A stretch of DNA of 64,000 nt from assembly GCF_004104355.1 (NCBI RefSeq), contig NZ_RJLM01000002.1, positions 425,385-489,384 on the forward strand, given 5' to 3'. The notes under the pieces are model-generated. The model worked only from the letters and a program-made list of their open reading frames with translations, was not told where the DNA came from and ran no database searches. The position numbers were made by a program, and so were the translations under genes. This stretch comes from Photobacterium chitinilyticum. GTDB taxonomy: Bacteria > Pseudomonadota > Gammaproteobacteria > Enterobacterales > Vibrionaceae. Every line of letters begins with the position of its first letter. The first letter of the stretch is position 1. This document shows positions 17,539 through 27,194 of this stretch, piece after piece.

Positions 17539-18999
17539 ATGTCTCATCAGTTTAACCAGTACAGCAAGCTGCTGAACCGCTCACTTTCCCATGCCGTTGA
17601 TTATCTGGAATCTTTGCCGGAAAGGCCTATTGATAAGCAGGTCACTTCTCAATCGCTGCGCCGAAAGATCGGTGGAAGCCTGCCGCAGAAACCGAGCAAT
17701 CCGGAACAGGTGTTGGATGAGCTGGTGACCAATGTTGAAAGCGGCCTGATTGGATCGGGCGGCCCTCGTTATTTCGGCTATGCCATCGGTGGTTCCTTCC
17801 CGGTTGCTCTGGCTGCAGACTGGCTGGTAAGCGCCTGGGATCAGAATGTACCGTATTATGTTTCCAGCCCGGGCACATCGGTTGTTGAAGAAACTGCTGC
17901 CGAGTGGATGCTGGAGTTGCTCGGCCTGCCAGATACCGCCGGAGTCGGCTTTACCTCCGGAGCTCAAGAAGCTATCTATACCGCACTGATCACAGCCCGT
18001 AACAGCCTGCTGCAAAAGGCCGGATGGGATGTGGCGACTCAGGGCCTGTATAACGCGCCGCGTATTCATGTTGTGGTGAGTGATCAGATCCACTCAACCA
18101 TTAAGCGTGCGCTCTCGATGATCGGTATCGGTGTGAACGATATCAAGACCATTCCTACCGACAACAACTTGAGAATTATTCCTGACCACCTGCCGGCGAT
18201 TTTGGACCGATGCGATGGCCCGACACTGGTTTGTGCCCAGGCTGGTTGTATTGATTCCGGAGCATTTGATCCGTTCGAGGAGATTGCAGCTCATGTCCAG
18301 GCTCACCCTAATGCCTGGCTGCATGTCGACGGAGCGATTGGCCTTTGGTCTGCCGTGAGCGATAACCAGAAGCACCTGCTCAAAGGGATTGAGAAAGCGG
18401 ATTCGTGGGATACCGACGGTCACAAATGGTTCAACATGCCCTATGACAGCGGGATGGTGATTGTCCGTGATGCCACCTTGCTGGCAACAGCCATGGGGGG
18501 CAACAGCATGGGTGACTACCTGACAGATGCGATTGCCAAGCCGGATCGCAATGCGATTAATTTTGGAATTTCGGCATCGCGTCGGGCCCGTGGTGTGCCT
18601 GTCTATGCCGCTATCAAGGCGCTGGGCAAAGAGGGTATTCAGGCGCACCTCGACAATTGTTGTGTGTTGGCACAGAGAATGGCTGACAGGCTTCGCCACG
18701 TCGACGGGATCACCATTCTCAATGATGTAGTGTCCAACCGATTTTCGGCGCAGTTCGGTATCGGTGGCGACGAGTTCCGAAACCACCTGACCGCGCGAGT
18801 TGTACACCAGTTGCAGCAAGATGGCTTCTGCTACCCGTCAACGTCGGGCTACAAGGGGTTAAAGACCATGCTTTTCTCTGTCCTGAACTGCCATACCACG
18901 GCAGAGGATATTGACGCTACGGCGGAGAAAATTATCGAAATCTACCATATCGAACTGGAAGCGTGCCAGCTAGGCGAAGCGACTGCACAGTGTGAGTAA
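17539..18999 (+). CDS. PLP-dependent group II decarboxylase-type enzyme
   Basis: This 486-residue fold-type I PLP enzyme of the group II decarboxylase family shows GFTSGAQEAIYTALITAR (cofactor phosphate loop, about 136), HVDGAIGLWSA (Asp that pairs with the pyridine nitrogen, about 262) and the Schiff-base lysine in DTDGHKWFNMP (Lys296). Such enzymes decarboxylate aromatic or acidic amino acids; some are amine oxidases or carbon-carbon lyases. It is the first gene of a pair with the amidohydrolase 41 bp downstream. Their pairing suggests a short catabolic pathway in which an amide or cyclic compound yields an amino acid, or the reverse. Substrate unknown. AGAGGT before the ATG fixes the start. 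Confidence 0.85.
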   Translation: MSHQFNQYSKLLNRSLSHAVDYLESLPERPIDKQVTSQSLRRKIGGSLPQKPSNPEQVLDELVTNVESGLIGSGGPRYFGYAIGGSFPVALAADWLVSAWDQNVPYYVSSPGTSVVEETAAEWMLELLGLPDTAGVGFTSGAQEAIYTALITARNSLLQKAGWDVATQGLYNAPRIHVVVSDQIHSTIKRALSMIGIGVNDIKTIPTDNNLRIIPDHLPAILDRCDGPTLVCAQAGCIDSGAFDPFEEIAAHVQAHPNAWLHVDGAIGLWSAVSDNQKHLLKGIEKADSWDTDGHKWFNMPYDSGMVIVRDATLLATAMGGNSMGDYLTDAIAKPDRNAINFGISASRRARGVPVYAAIKALGKEGIQAHLDNCCVLAQRMADRLRHVDGITILNDVVSNRFSAQFGIGGDEFRNHLTARVVHQLQQDGFCYPSTSGYKGLKTMLFSVLNCHTTAEDIDATAEKIIEIYHIELEACQLGEATAQCE

Positions 19000-19040
19000 C
19001 CCGGCAGATTGCCTGAACAAGTATTGACAGGAGATAGATT

Positions 19041-20315
19041 ATGAAAGTGCTAGTAAAGAATGTTTCACTGTTTGACGGGATTAATGAGGTGGTAAAACCG
19101 GGGTGTTTTATCAGTGTCGAAGATGGGGTTGTCACTGAGATTGCCTGTCAGCAACATTCTGGGGCGGAATATGACCAGGTGATTGACGCGGCAGGCTATA
19201 CGGTGATCCCGGGCTTGATTGATGCTCATACTCACATCTCTTTTTCGGATACCTTCAAGGCCATGGATAACATGACCTCGGAAGAGGTAGCGGTGCGTTC
19301 GACGGTGATTGCCCGCCAGATGCTGGAACGGGGTTTTACCACGGTCCGAGATGTCGGCAGTAACTGCTATGGTTTGAAGCAGAGTATCGACAATCATTTT
19401 GTGCCTGGTCCGCGGATTTACCCGAGCTATGGTGCGATTTCACAAACCTGTGGTCATGCCGACTATAGGCAAAGCCGGACCCAGCGTTCCAATTTCAACC
19501 AGAATCTGGAGGACTCGAGCTTCATGCGTCAGGGGCATCTGATACTGGCTGACGGCGTACCGGAGTGCCTGAAGCGAACCCGTGACCAAATCTTCATGGG
19601 GGCCTCTCACATAAAGGTGTTTGGCGGCGGCGGGGCATCATCGCTGTTTGATCCGCTTGATACGATCCAATATACCCGGGAAGAGCTACGGGCGATTGTA
19701 GAAACCGTGACCAATTACGGATCGTATGTTTGCAGCCATATTCATGCCGGCCCTGCGATGAAGATTGCGGTGGAAGAGGGGGTGAAGTCCCTTGAGCATG
19801 CCACTTTTATGGATGATGAGATAGCACGGATGTGCTTGGACAAGGAAGTCTGGATTGTTCCGCAATATGCGACAGCCGAGCTGATTGCCAACCGGATGAT
19901 CCCGCTTGATAGCGAAATCCTCTACCGGAAGACCGAACGGGTCGGAAGGGGCTTGCTCAAGCAGGCTGAGCTGGTCGAGAAATACGGCCTGAAATGTGCG
20001 TTCGGTACCGATTTGGTCGGGACACCAGAGGTTCATGCCAAACAAAACGCAGAGTTTTCTGCGCGGAAGAAATACTTCGGTTCGTTCCGCGGTATCAAGC
20101 AGGCGACCTCGGATGCCGGTGAGTTGCTGAAAATGTCCGGATTGCTGGACTCATATCCGGAGGGCGATATTGGTGTGATCCGTGAAGGGGCGTTTGCCGA
20201 TATGCTCTTAGTCAGCGGTAACCCGGTTGAGGATTTGGATATTCTTGCCAACCCGGACAATATCAAGGTTGTGATGAAAGGCGGGGAACTCTTCAAAGAT
20301 ATCCGCACCCTGTAA
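19041..20315 (+). CDS. Amidohydrolase-superfamily metal-dependent hydrolase
   Basis: This 424-residue TIM-barrel hydrolase carries the metal ligands of the imidazolonepropionase/Xaa-Pro dipeptidase-like branch: DAHTHISF (HxH, about 62-64), HIKVFGGGG (the bridging lysine, about 192), SHIHAG (about 234), LEHATFM (about 253) and FGTDLVG (Asp, about 318). It hydrolyses an amide or cyclic imide bond in the cytoplasm. AGGAG precedes the ATG. It follows the PLP enzyme closely in one operon ending at the terminator 20339. Substrate cannot be read from the sequence. Confidence 0.85.
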   Translation: MKVLVKNVSLFDGINEVVKPGCFISVEDGVVTEIACQQHSGAEYDQVIDAAGYTVIPGLIDAHTHISFSDTFKAMDNMTSEEVAVRSTVIARQMLERGFTTVRDVGSNCYGLKQSIDNHFVPGPRIYPSYGAISQTCGHADYRQSRTQRSNFNQNLEDSSFMRQGHLILADGVPECLKRTRDQIFMGASHIKVFGGGGASSLFDPLDTIQYTREELRAIVETVTNYGSYVCSHIHAGPAMKIAVEEGVKSLEHATFMDDEIARMCLDKEVWIVPQYATAELIANRMIPLDSEILYRKTERVGRGLLKQAELVEKYGLKCAFGTDLVGTPEVHAKQNAEFSARKKYFGSFRGIKQATSDAGELLKMSGLLDSYPEGDIGVIREGAFADMLLVSGNPVEDLDILANPDNIKVVMKGGELFKDIRTL

Positions 20316-20338
20316 TCAAAACGTTTTGCCTGATTTGA

Positions 20339-20364
20339 AACCGCCTCTCGTGAGGCGGTTTTTT
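20339..20364 (+). terminator. Intrinsic terminator after the decarboxylase-amidohydrolase pair
   Basis: AACCGCCTC at 20339-20347 pairs with GAGGCGGTT at 20352-20360 around TCGT, followed by a run of T. It also lies at the end of the convergent AraC gene. Confidence 0.85.
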
Positions 20365-20375
20365 TGTCGTTGCAG

Positions 20376-21377
20376 TTAGGTCCGGAAACGCTTGCGGTAA
20401 TCCTTGGGCGGAAAGCCTGTCAGCTTTTTGAATGCCCGCGAGAAGTGGGCGATATCGGCATAGCCTAGCTCGGATGCGATATCGGTTAGTGAGTAATGTC
20501 GGTTTTCCATCAGCTGGCAGGCGGTTGCCAGCATAATGTTTTCCCTTATGTTCTTGAAGCTGGTGTTTTCCGCAGACAGGCGGCGCTGTAGGGTACGGGG
20601 GCTGGTGTTCAGCAAAGCGGCAGCCTGCTGGATAGACAGGGTTTGCCGCGACAGGTAAGGAGCAAGGGCCAGATAGATGGTTTCCACATAGCCCAGAGGC
20701 TTTGGGCGATTATCCAACTTGTCGGGCGAAGTGAAGCTGACAGGTAGATTGAAGGGCATTGCCAGCATGTCATTAGAAAGTTCGACGGCGGCCAGGCTGC
20801 GGTTGGCATAGAGCACGGTTTGAGGGCTGTTCAGCATACCAGCCAGTTTGTCGGCACTGGGAGATTGCACGGCAATACAGTTCGGTAGCCATTGGGTTTT
20901 GCTGGCAAAGCGGATGAATTCAATAAGGAACAGAATGGCAAAAACCTCTGCCCATAGGAAGCCGTCTGATAGCTCTTTTTGCTTGTGGCGGCAGAACCAC
21001 GGCGTGCCGTTGAAATATTCGAGACTGACTTTGGCGGTTGGGGAGTCGTGCTGCACTGCGGTTTGCAATTGCTCTATGGCCTCGCCAATTGTTTTCGGGC
21101 TGTGTAAGTGCCTGAGCATTTTGGGAATAAAGTACTCGCGAATAGCAGTACGGAGCAAATCACCATAATGATCCGGATCGGCCTTTTCGGCCATCATGGC
21201 CAGCAGATGTTTGATTGGGGTTTCAGGAACAAATTCATGGTGTGTCTGGAGGATATCTTCGGGCAGTCCCGCTGTTTTGAGGAGCGGGTAGATATCTGCT
21301 TCGAAATGTTTGAGCATTTCAATCAGGGTAGCGGCATGGGCAGTTTTGATCAGCGGGACCAGTTGGCCTTGGGTCAT
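20376..21377 (-). CDS. AraC-family transcriptional regulator
   Basis: This 333-residue protein has a C-terminal AraC/XylS DNA-binding domain with two helix-turn-helix units (LSIQQAAALLNTSPRTLQRRLSAE and YSLTDIASELGYADIAHFSRAFKKLTGFPPKDYRK). The N-terminal 200 residues resemble the arabinose-binding-like domain of OruR/ArgR-type regulators. GGAG eight bases before the ATG fits the start. It converges on the decarboxylase-amidohydrolase pair and is a plausible regulator of it, but its targets are not shown by sequence. Confidence 0.88.
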   Translation of the reverse strand: MTQGQLVPLIKTAHAATLIEMLKHFEADIYPLLKTAGLPEDILQTHHEFVPETPIKHLLAMMAEKADPDHYGDLLRTAIREYFIPKMLRHLHSPKTIGEAIEQLQTAVQHDSPTAKVSLEYFNGTPWFCRHKQKELSDGFLWAEVFAILFLIEFIRFASKTQWLPNCIAVQSPSADKLAGMLNSPQTVLYANRSLAAVELSNDMLAMPFNLPVSFTSPDKLDNRPKPLGYVETIYLALAPYLSRQTLSIQQAAALLNTSPRTLQRRLSAENTSFKNIRENIMLATACQLMENRHYSLTDIASELGYADIAHFSRAFKKLTGFPPKDYRKRFRT

Positions 21378-21493
21378 TCCTTTTGCTCCGCGGGTGTGGC
21401 TAAGTCCGGAGTATTATATCAAAGCTATCAAGAATTATACCGGGTTAGCGGACTGCATCCCTGCAGTATAGGGGGATTTTTTCAGTTATGTGT

Positions 21494-21781
21494 TCAGGCT
21501 TGGGTGGCTTGTTGCACTTTTTTAGGGGAGCTGCGAAAGATGCTAATAATGGCTTCGATTGTGTAGTAACCGCAGATAGCAGTAAAACTTACCACGCTGG
21601 CGTTTTCTCCCATTGAGACCGATGCGCCAATCATTTCAAACAGTTCGCCGCCAAATTTTCTGACATAGTCCAGTGCCCATTTGTACACCAGATAGAGTTT
21701 GGTAAGGGTGATAAAGACCAGATAAGCTTTGCCGTAGGGAGTAAGCAGGAACTGTTTTATTTTGGCCCAGATGCTTTTCAT
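21494..21781 (-). CDS. Small membrane protein, unknown function
   Basis: The ATG at 21781 (MKSIWAKIKQFLLTPYGKAYLVF...) gives 95 residues with two likely membrane helices (about 17-37 and 57-80), a basic N terminus and a basic tail. A longer frame to 21859 begins with a non-conserved stretch and is less likely. No family is recognised. It lies between the AraC regulator and the divergent efflux pair. Confidence 0.55.
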   Translation of the reverse strand: MKSIWAKIKQFLLTPYGKAYLVFITLTKLYLVYKWALDYVRKFGGELFEMIGASVSMGENASVVSFTAICGYYTIEAIISIFRSSPKKVQQATQA

Positions 21782-21991
21782 CTTAATTTCTCGCTGTGAT
21801 GTTGGTTTGTTTGTTGAACGAGAGGAAGTATAAAAAATGATCGGTGCGGTATTTATCATTTTACGCCATTAGGGTTGTTTGATTTACTTTTCTTTGTGGC
21901 GTGAAATGATAAAAAAGAAGACTCGTCACCAGATAGGATTGCGGCATACATTTTATTGCTTGCAATGAGCAGTGAAGCTGATGAGGTCGGA

Positions 21992-23158
21992 ATGAGCCAA
22001 AGAGAACCGGAACTGAAACAACAAGAATCAAAATCTTCTCCAGTTGCCGAGCAAGCCGAACAGGATAATCATAGCTATCAGGAGCAGGCCGCGGGGCGAA
22101 CACCGAGCCCCCGCTCTGTCACCTTGTTAGTGCTGCTGATCTGTATTGGGTTGTTTGCCTTCTATCTAGTTGCAGATAGGATTATTCCTAATACTGATAT
22201 GGCGCGGGTACGGGCTAATGTGATCCCGTTGGCTCCTTTGGTTTCGGGTGAAGTGACTAAGGTAAATGTCGCTCCTAATGATTTGGTACAGACCGGTGAC
22301 CCCTTGCTCCAGATTGATCCGACGGATTATCAGATAGCGTTAAGGAAAGCCGAGCAGGGGCTGGAGGAGGCCGGGAAGCAGATTGGCGTACAGACTGCAT
22401 CGGTGGAAGCTGCACAGGTCAAGCTGTCTGATGCGCTAGTCAATCAGGAAAATATTCGACGTCAGGCAGGCCGTGTACTGGCGATGGCCGATAAAGGCAT
22501 TGTCACTCAGGCTGATGCTGATAAAACCCGCGCCGCCGTTGCTCATGCCAGGGCGCAGGTAGAAACGGCCCGGGCAGGATTGGTACAGGCCAAAAAGCAA
22601 TTGGGTAAGGTCGGTGAGGACAATACCGAGATGCAGGTGGCATTGCTGGCCCTGCAGAAAGCGCAACTTGACCTAGAGCGTACAGTTATTCGAGCCCCGG
22701 CAATGGGTGGGGTCTCGAACTTTCGCCTTGATGAGGGTTTTTATGCTAACAAAGGCCAGCCATTGCTGACTTTTGTTTCTGGTGAAGACAGTTGGGTAGA
22801 GGCTTATTATCGCGAGAACAGTCTGGGCAATATCCGCGTTGGCGATTTGGTAGAGTTAGCCCTCGATAATGCGCCTGGAGAGGTTTTCCGGGGAAGGGTT
22901 GCCAGTATGGATTACGGCGTCAATTGGGAACAATCTCAGGCTTCCGGGCAGCTGGCAACTGTTGCCAACCAGTCTGGGTGGCTGCGGCAGAGCCAGCGGT
23001 TTCCGGTGGTGATCCGCTTTGAGGACAATCGGCCAGGCGGCCTGTTGCGGGTTGGCGGTCAGGCGGATGTCATGGTGTATACCGACGGAGATTCAGTAAT
23101 GAATATCTTTGGCAAAATGTGGATCCGCCTGATCAGCTGGATGTCTTATGTCCGCTAA
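21992..23158 (+). CDS. HlyD-family periplasmic adaptor of an efflux system
   Basis: From the ATG at 21992 (GAGG five bases upstream) the 388-residue protein has a polar N-terminal tail, one membrane anchor (about residues 45-65), a biotinyl-lipoyl-like domain (VIPLAPLVSGEVTKVNVAPNDLVQTGDPLLQID), a long alpha-helical hairpin (about 115-225) and the second half of the barrel with TVIRAPAMGGVSNFRLDEG. This is the EmrA/AaeA layout of a periplasmic adaptor. It is translationally coupled to the DUF2955 membrane protein with an 11-bp overlap. The pair probably exports a small amphipathic compound. An in-frame ATG at 21965 is an alternative start. Confidence 0.85.
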   Translation: MSQREPELKQQESKSSPVAEQAEQDNHSYQEQAAGRTPSPRSVTLLVLLICIGLFAFYLVADRIIPNTDMARVRANVIPLAPLVSGEVTKVNVAPNDLVQTGDPLLQIDPTDYQIALRKAEQGLEEAGKQIGVQTASVEAAQVKLSDALVNQENIRRQAGRVLAMADKGIVTQADADKTRAAVAHARAQVETARAGLVQAKKQLGKVGEDNTEMQVALLALQKAQLDLERTVIRAPAMGGVSNFRLDEGFYANKGQPLLTFVSGEDSWVEAYYRENSLGNIRVGDLVELALDNAPGEVFRGRVASMDYGVNWEQSQASGQLATVANQSGWLRQSQRFPVVIRFEDNRPGGLLRVGGQADVMVYTDGDSVMNIFGKMWIRLISWMSYVR

Positions 23159-24191
23159 TTGTGATGCAACAACCAAGACGCTGCCCTGTTTCTTTGGTCG
23201 CCGTACTCTGAGATATACCCTCGGTGTCGTGTTGGCGATAGCGCTGGCATACAGTATTGACTGGACGCTGGCCTATATAATGCCGGTATTTGTGGCAAAG
23301 TTCTTTGTCGACAGGCCTGCACCAAGCCGGGGGACGTTTGACGAACTTTTTCTGGCAATGGTGGTTACGGTGTTGATTGCGCTGGTGGTAAGTCACGGTG
23401 TAACGCAGTATCCGCTCATCCTGCTGTTGTTGATCGGGCTGCTGATGTTCTGGGCTTATTACTTGTTTCAGGATCCACGCTGGAACTTTTTTGCCATGAT
23501 CCTGATGATTGCTGTTTTGCTGGTGCCCTATATGGGGATCATCCACCCAGCTGCGGCGCTGCTGCTGGGTAAGGGGTTGATGGTATCTGGTATCGGGGCG
23601 GTGGTTATTTTTTGGTTGATGCACCAGATCCTGCCTGAGCCGATTATTGAGCCGGATGGGTCCTCGGCTCAACGTCGTGATGTCTCCCTGTCTGAGCCCC
23701 TGCGTGTTGGCAATGCACTGAAGGCGTTGGCGATCAGTTTTCCGGTTATAGTGTATTTCTATTATTTTCAGGCCAGCGGCGCTTTGCTGACATTGGCATT
23801 TATAGGAATATTGTCACTACAGCTTACGAGCCCGGGCAGTATCAAGCTGAGCATTTTTCTTCTGCTGACTAATATGGTGGGAGGGATATTGGCGGTAATT
23901 GCCTATGAGCTGTTGGTTGTGGCTCCCTGGTTCCCGTTCTTGCTGGCTATGATGACATTGTTTGCTTGGCTGTTTGCACAAAAGCTCTACCTTGAACCGC
24001 ATAAAGCCCCGGTTTATGCCGGTATCTTCTCAGCCATGCTGGTGGTGTTCGGCTCGGTGATCTCAGGTGGCGGCAAAGAGATTGATGTTAGCTTCTATAC
24101 TCGTATCGGCCAAATCTTCCTGGCCAGCATATATCTGGTACTGGTGGCGTGGTTGGTAGACAGGCACGCTAGCGTATCCGGAAGCCGTTAG
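23148..24191 (+). CDS. DUF2955/FUSC-like inner-membrane protein of an efflux pair
   Basis: This 347-residue protein has two blocks of five or so membrane helices (about 22-150 and 185-335) separated by a cytoplasmic linker, like a shortened aromatic-acid exporter of the AaeB/FUSC kind. DUF2955 proteins are regularly encoded next to HlyD adaptors. The gene overlaps the HlyD stop by 11 bp, so the two are made together. The exported substrate is unknown. Confidence 0.75.
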   Translation: MSANCDATTKTLPCFFGRRTLRYTLGVVLAIALAYSIDWTLAYIMPVFVAKFFVDRPAPSRGTFDELFLAMVVTVLIALVVSHGVTQYPLILLLLIGLLMFWAYYLFQDPRWNFFAMILMIAVLLVPYMGIIHPAAALLLGKGLMVSGIGAVVIFWLMHQILPEPIIEPDGSSAQRRDVSLSEPLRVGNALKALAISFPVIVYFYYFQASGALLTLAFIGILSLQLTSPGSIKLSIFLLLTNMVGGILAVIAYELLVVAPWFPFLLAMMTLFAWLFAQKLYLEPHKAPVYAGIFSAMLVVFGSVISGGGKEIDVSFYTRIGQIFLASIYLVLVAWLVDRHASVSGSR

Positions 24192-24215
24192 TATTACGGC
24201 ATAGTCAGTGCACGA

Positions 24216-24233
24216 AGTCGTTTGAGAACGACT
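24216..24233. repeat. Perfect inverted repeat after the efflux pair
   Basis: AGTCGTT at 24216-24222 and AACGACT at 24227-24233 surround TGAG, 25 bases after the DUF2955 stop. No T run follows, so it is a weak terminator or an RNA stem. Confidence 0.3.
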
Positions 24234-24393
24234 CCCCTCTAATTGATACCGCGCATAACTTTAATCAATCTGTTCGATTACATTGATGGCCAAATAATTC
24301 TTACAATAACAACACAGTCGTCATGAAATGATGAATTTATACATTGTTGCGTAAGATGACTGATTGCCCTTACTTTAAGCGACAGACATAACG

Positions 24394-25827
24394 ATGAAAA
24401 AATGCCACACAGTAAATCTTAACGAACTGCGCCAGCTCGGTGCGATTCGTTTTCAGAGCAATAGTCAGAAAATTATTCCGGGTGATGTGTTTGTTTGTCG
24501 CCAGGGGCCGAACTGGGACAGCCATCAATCAGTCGATGAAGCGATCCAGAAAGGCGCTGTTGGTGTGATTGCCAATAAACCGCTCGATATCGATATTCCT
24601 TGTCTATTGACGCCCAGCTTTAGTAGCAGTGTTAGTTTGATTAACCAGTATTACCAGTACCCGCAGGATAAGCTGGTGCAAATTGGTGTTACGGGGACAA
24701 ACGGTAAAACCACGGTGGCCTATTGCCTCAATGCCTTGTTAAACCGTCAGTTTAAGTCAGCCTATACTGGTACGCTGGGCTGCCAGTTCAGTGATGAACA
24801 GGTTGAGCTGGACAATACCACACCGGATGCGATCAGCCTGCTGAACCTGTTTCATGCCATGGAGCAATCGGGCGTGACTCACAATGTGATGGAAGTCAGC
24901 AGCCATGCACTGTCACAAGACAGAGTGAGCATTGTGGATTTCGATGTGGTGGTCATCACCAACATCGGCAGTGATCATCTTGATTATCACCGAAGTCGCG
25001 ATGATTATATTCAGGCTAAGTTGAGGTTGATTGACCGGCTTAAACCCGGCGGTGTGGCGATAGTCAACCTTGACGATGAATTGGCGCTGGCGATGATCGA
25101 ACGCTGTCGAAGCAAGGCGCGGGTTGTCACCTTTAGTATGCAAGATCCCGGAGCAGATCTATTCGCCTCTGACATCGCTTCATCCTGTCATGGCGGGCAG
25201 TTTTCGCTTAGCTATCAAGAGCAGCAGTTTTCGGTTAGCACCTCCCTGCCATTTACGTTCAATATCGAAAATTCTCTTGCAGTATTGGCAATGCTGACGG
25301 CAATGGACATTGAGATGTCAGCAGCCGTAGAGATGCTGGCTACTATGGAGCATGCCCCCGGACGCAGTGAGGTCTATCCACTGAAAAATGGTGCCACGGC
25401 AATCATAGACTATGCCCATAATTACGATAGTTTGCTTAACCTTTTGGATAATGTGCGACGCCACAGTCAGGGGCGGGTTTATACCGTAATTGGAGTAACG
25501 GGAGACCGCTTGGCGGATGCGGCAGCCATTGGCGAGTTGTGCAGCTCGCACTCGGACTACGTCTTCTTTACGACCGACAATCCGTTGGGAGTTTGCCAGG
25601 ATACTTTGTTTGCAGCTATGGGGAGCAAGCTGGTAATAGGCAACAGCAGTACGAATCCTGATCGCCAGTGCGTTATCGAGCGTGCCGTTTCTTGTCTGAT
25701 GCCTGATGACGTGTTGTTGCTGTGTGGCAAGGGACCGGAGAAGCATCAATATATCAGCGACAATAAAAACGACCCTCAGCCCTATATTGGAGATCTTGCT
25801 GCTCTGAGGTTGGCTGCAGGTATGTAA
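24394..25827 (+). CDS. MurE-like Mur ligase paralogue
   Basis: This 477-residue protein has the three Mur ligase domains. The ATP loop GVTGTNGKTT is at 98-107, DHLDYHRSRDDYIQAK holds the carbamylated lysine (Lys209, compare E. coli Lys224), and GRSEVYP, DYAHNYDSL and GVTGDRL follow. MurE adds the third peptide residue to UDP-MurNAc-Ala-Glu. In Gram-negative MurE, DNPR binds meso-diaminopimelate through its arginine; here it reads DNPL at 395-398, so that contact is lost. The gene is far from any cell-division cluster and is followed 57 bp later by an MFS transporter. It is probably an accessory ligase making an amino-acid conjugate and not the housekeeping MurE. Confidence 0.8.
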   Translation: MKKCHTVNLNELRQLGAIRFQSNSQKIIPGDVFVCRQGPNWDSHQSVDEAIQKGAVGVIANKPLDIDIPCLLTPSFSSSVSLINQYYQYPQDKLVQIGVTGTNGKTTVAYCLNALLNRQFKSAYTGTLGCQFSDEQVELDNTTPDAISLLNLFHAMEQSGVTHNVMEVSSHALSQDRVSIVDFDVVVITNIGSDHLDYHRSRDDYIQAKLRLIDRLKPGGVAIVNLDDELALAMIERCRSKARVVTFSMQDPGADLFASDIASSCHGGQFSLSYQEQQFSVSTSLPFTFNIENSLAVLAMLTAMDIEMSAAVEMLATMEHAPGRSEVYPLKNGATAIIDYAHNYDSLLNLLDNVRRHSQGRVYTVIGVTGDRLADAAAIGELCSSHSDYVFFTTDNPLGVCQDTLFAAMGSKLVIGNSSTNPDRQCVIERAVSCLMPDDVLLLCGKGPEKHQYISDNKNDPQPYIGDLAALRLAAGM

Positions 25828-25884
25828 GTAAACCGATAACAAGTACAGCGGCGGGTTAAGTGAAGTAACGACCATCGATAGGCA

Positions 25885-27099
25885 ATGAGTATGGCAACTG
25901 AAACGATCACTACAACGCTACCGATGCGGAAAAATACCACCTATCTGAAGTTGCTCAGTGCCCAGATTATTTCGCTGATCGGTACTGGGATCAGTTCGTT
26001 GACGCTGGCCTTGCTGGCCTGGGAGCTGGAGGCCGAAGGTGCCAGCGCCGTGCTGGGAACCGCATTTGCGCTGAAGATGATCGCCTATGTCGGTCTGGCG
26101 CCGGTTTTTGGCGCTGTTGCCCACAAACTGCCGCGAAAGCAGTTCATGTTTGCGTTGGATATTATCCGTGCAGGATTGATCCTCTGTCTGCCGCTTGTCA
26201 CCCAAAGCTGGCAGATTTATGTCTTGGTCTTTGTGATTAATGCGTGCTCGGCAGGTTTTACCCCGTTGTTTCAGTCTACGCTGCCGCAAATTTTACCAGA
26301 CCGGGATCAGTATGTTCGAGCCTTGTCCTACAGTCGAATGGCGTATGATTTGGAACAGATCATCAGTCCGTTGCTGACTGCGATGTTGCTGTTGCTGATC
26401 GGCTTTCGCGATCTGTTTATTCTTGATGCGCTGACTTTTATTCTGTCTGGTGTGCTAATCATTAGCTGCACCCTGCCTGCGGTGATGCCTGTCGACCACG
26501 GCAGGGGCGTATGGAATAACCTAAAATTTGGTATCCAGTCCTATTTGGAGACACCGAGACTCAGAGCCTTGTGGGTAGCGTATCTTGCCGCTGCAGGTGC
26601 CAGTGCCATGGTGATTGTAAATACCGTGGTGTATATCAACCAGGTTCTGGAAGGCGGAGACAGAGAAACAGCGCTGGCCATGGCTGTGGTCGGTTTTGGC
26701 TCAATGATGGTTGCGCTCAAGTTGCCCGGCTGGCTGGAAAAGCGCACTATTAGGCCATTTATGATTGCAGGTGGCGTGAGTATTTCGCTGGCGTTGTTAT
26801 TCGGTGCATTGACACCGTCTTGGCCGGGTTTTGTTGCGGTGTGCCTGCTATTAGGAATAGGCATGTCCTGTATTCAGACGCCGGCAGGAGTATTGGTCAC
26901 CCGCTCTTGCAAAGAACCTGATGCACCAGCGTTTTTTGCCGCGCATTTTTCTCTGTCTCACCTGTGGTGGTTTTTCACCTATCTGCTGGCGGGGTGGAGT
27001 AGTGCGGCAATTGGCTTGTCAATGTCATATTTGCTGATGGGCGGGCTGTGTACTGTAAGCCTGATAGTGGTGAGCCTGATGTTTCCCCGAGAGGATTAA
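25885..27099 (+). CDS. MFS transporter (drug/metabolite exporter type)
   Basis: This 404-residue protein has twelve predicted membrane helices in two halves, with the MFS loop 2-3 element (VFGAVAHKLPRKQFM) near residue 73. It resembles EntS/macrolide-type exporters by general sequence character. It follows the MurE-like ligase on the same strand, likely as one operon, so it may export the ligase product. The ATG at 25885 or 25891 could be used; the second has a better spaced AGG. Confidence 0.8.
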   Translation: MSMATETITTTLPMRKNTTYLKLLSAQIISLIGTGISSLTLALLAWELEAEGASAVLGTAFALKMIAYVGLAPVFGAVAHKLPRKQFMFALDIIRAGLILCLPLVTQSWQIYVLVFVINACSAGFTPLFQSTLPQILPDRDQYVRALSYSRMAYDLEQIISPLLTAMLLLLIGFRDLFILDALTFILSGVLIISCTLPAVMPVDHGRGVWNNLKFGIQSYLETPRLRALWVAYLAAAGASAMVIVNTVVYINQVLEGGDRETALAMAVVGFGSMMVALKLPGWLEKRTIRPFMIAGGVSISLALLFGALTPSWPGFVAVCLLLGIGMSCIQTPAGVLVTRSCKEPDAPAFFAAHFSLSHLWWFFTYLLAGWSSAAIGLSMSYLLMGGLCTVSLIVVSLMFPRED

Positions 27100-27194
27100 T
27101 AATCAACAATCTCACATGTTCCTTGGTAGCCAATTGGTAGGCGTGAGGAGTCTTATAACCACATCGCCCACCGTATGGCATAACCACTAACAAT

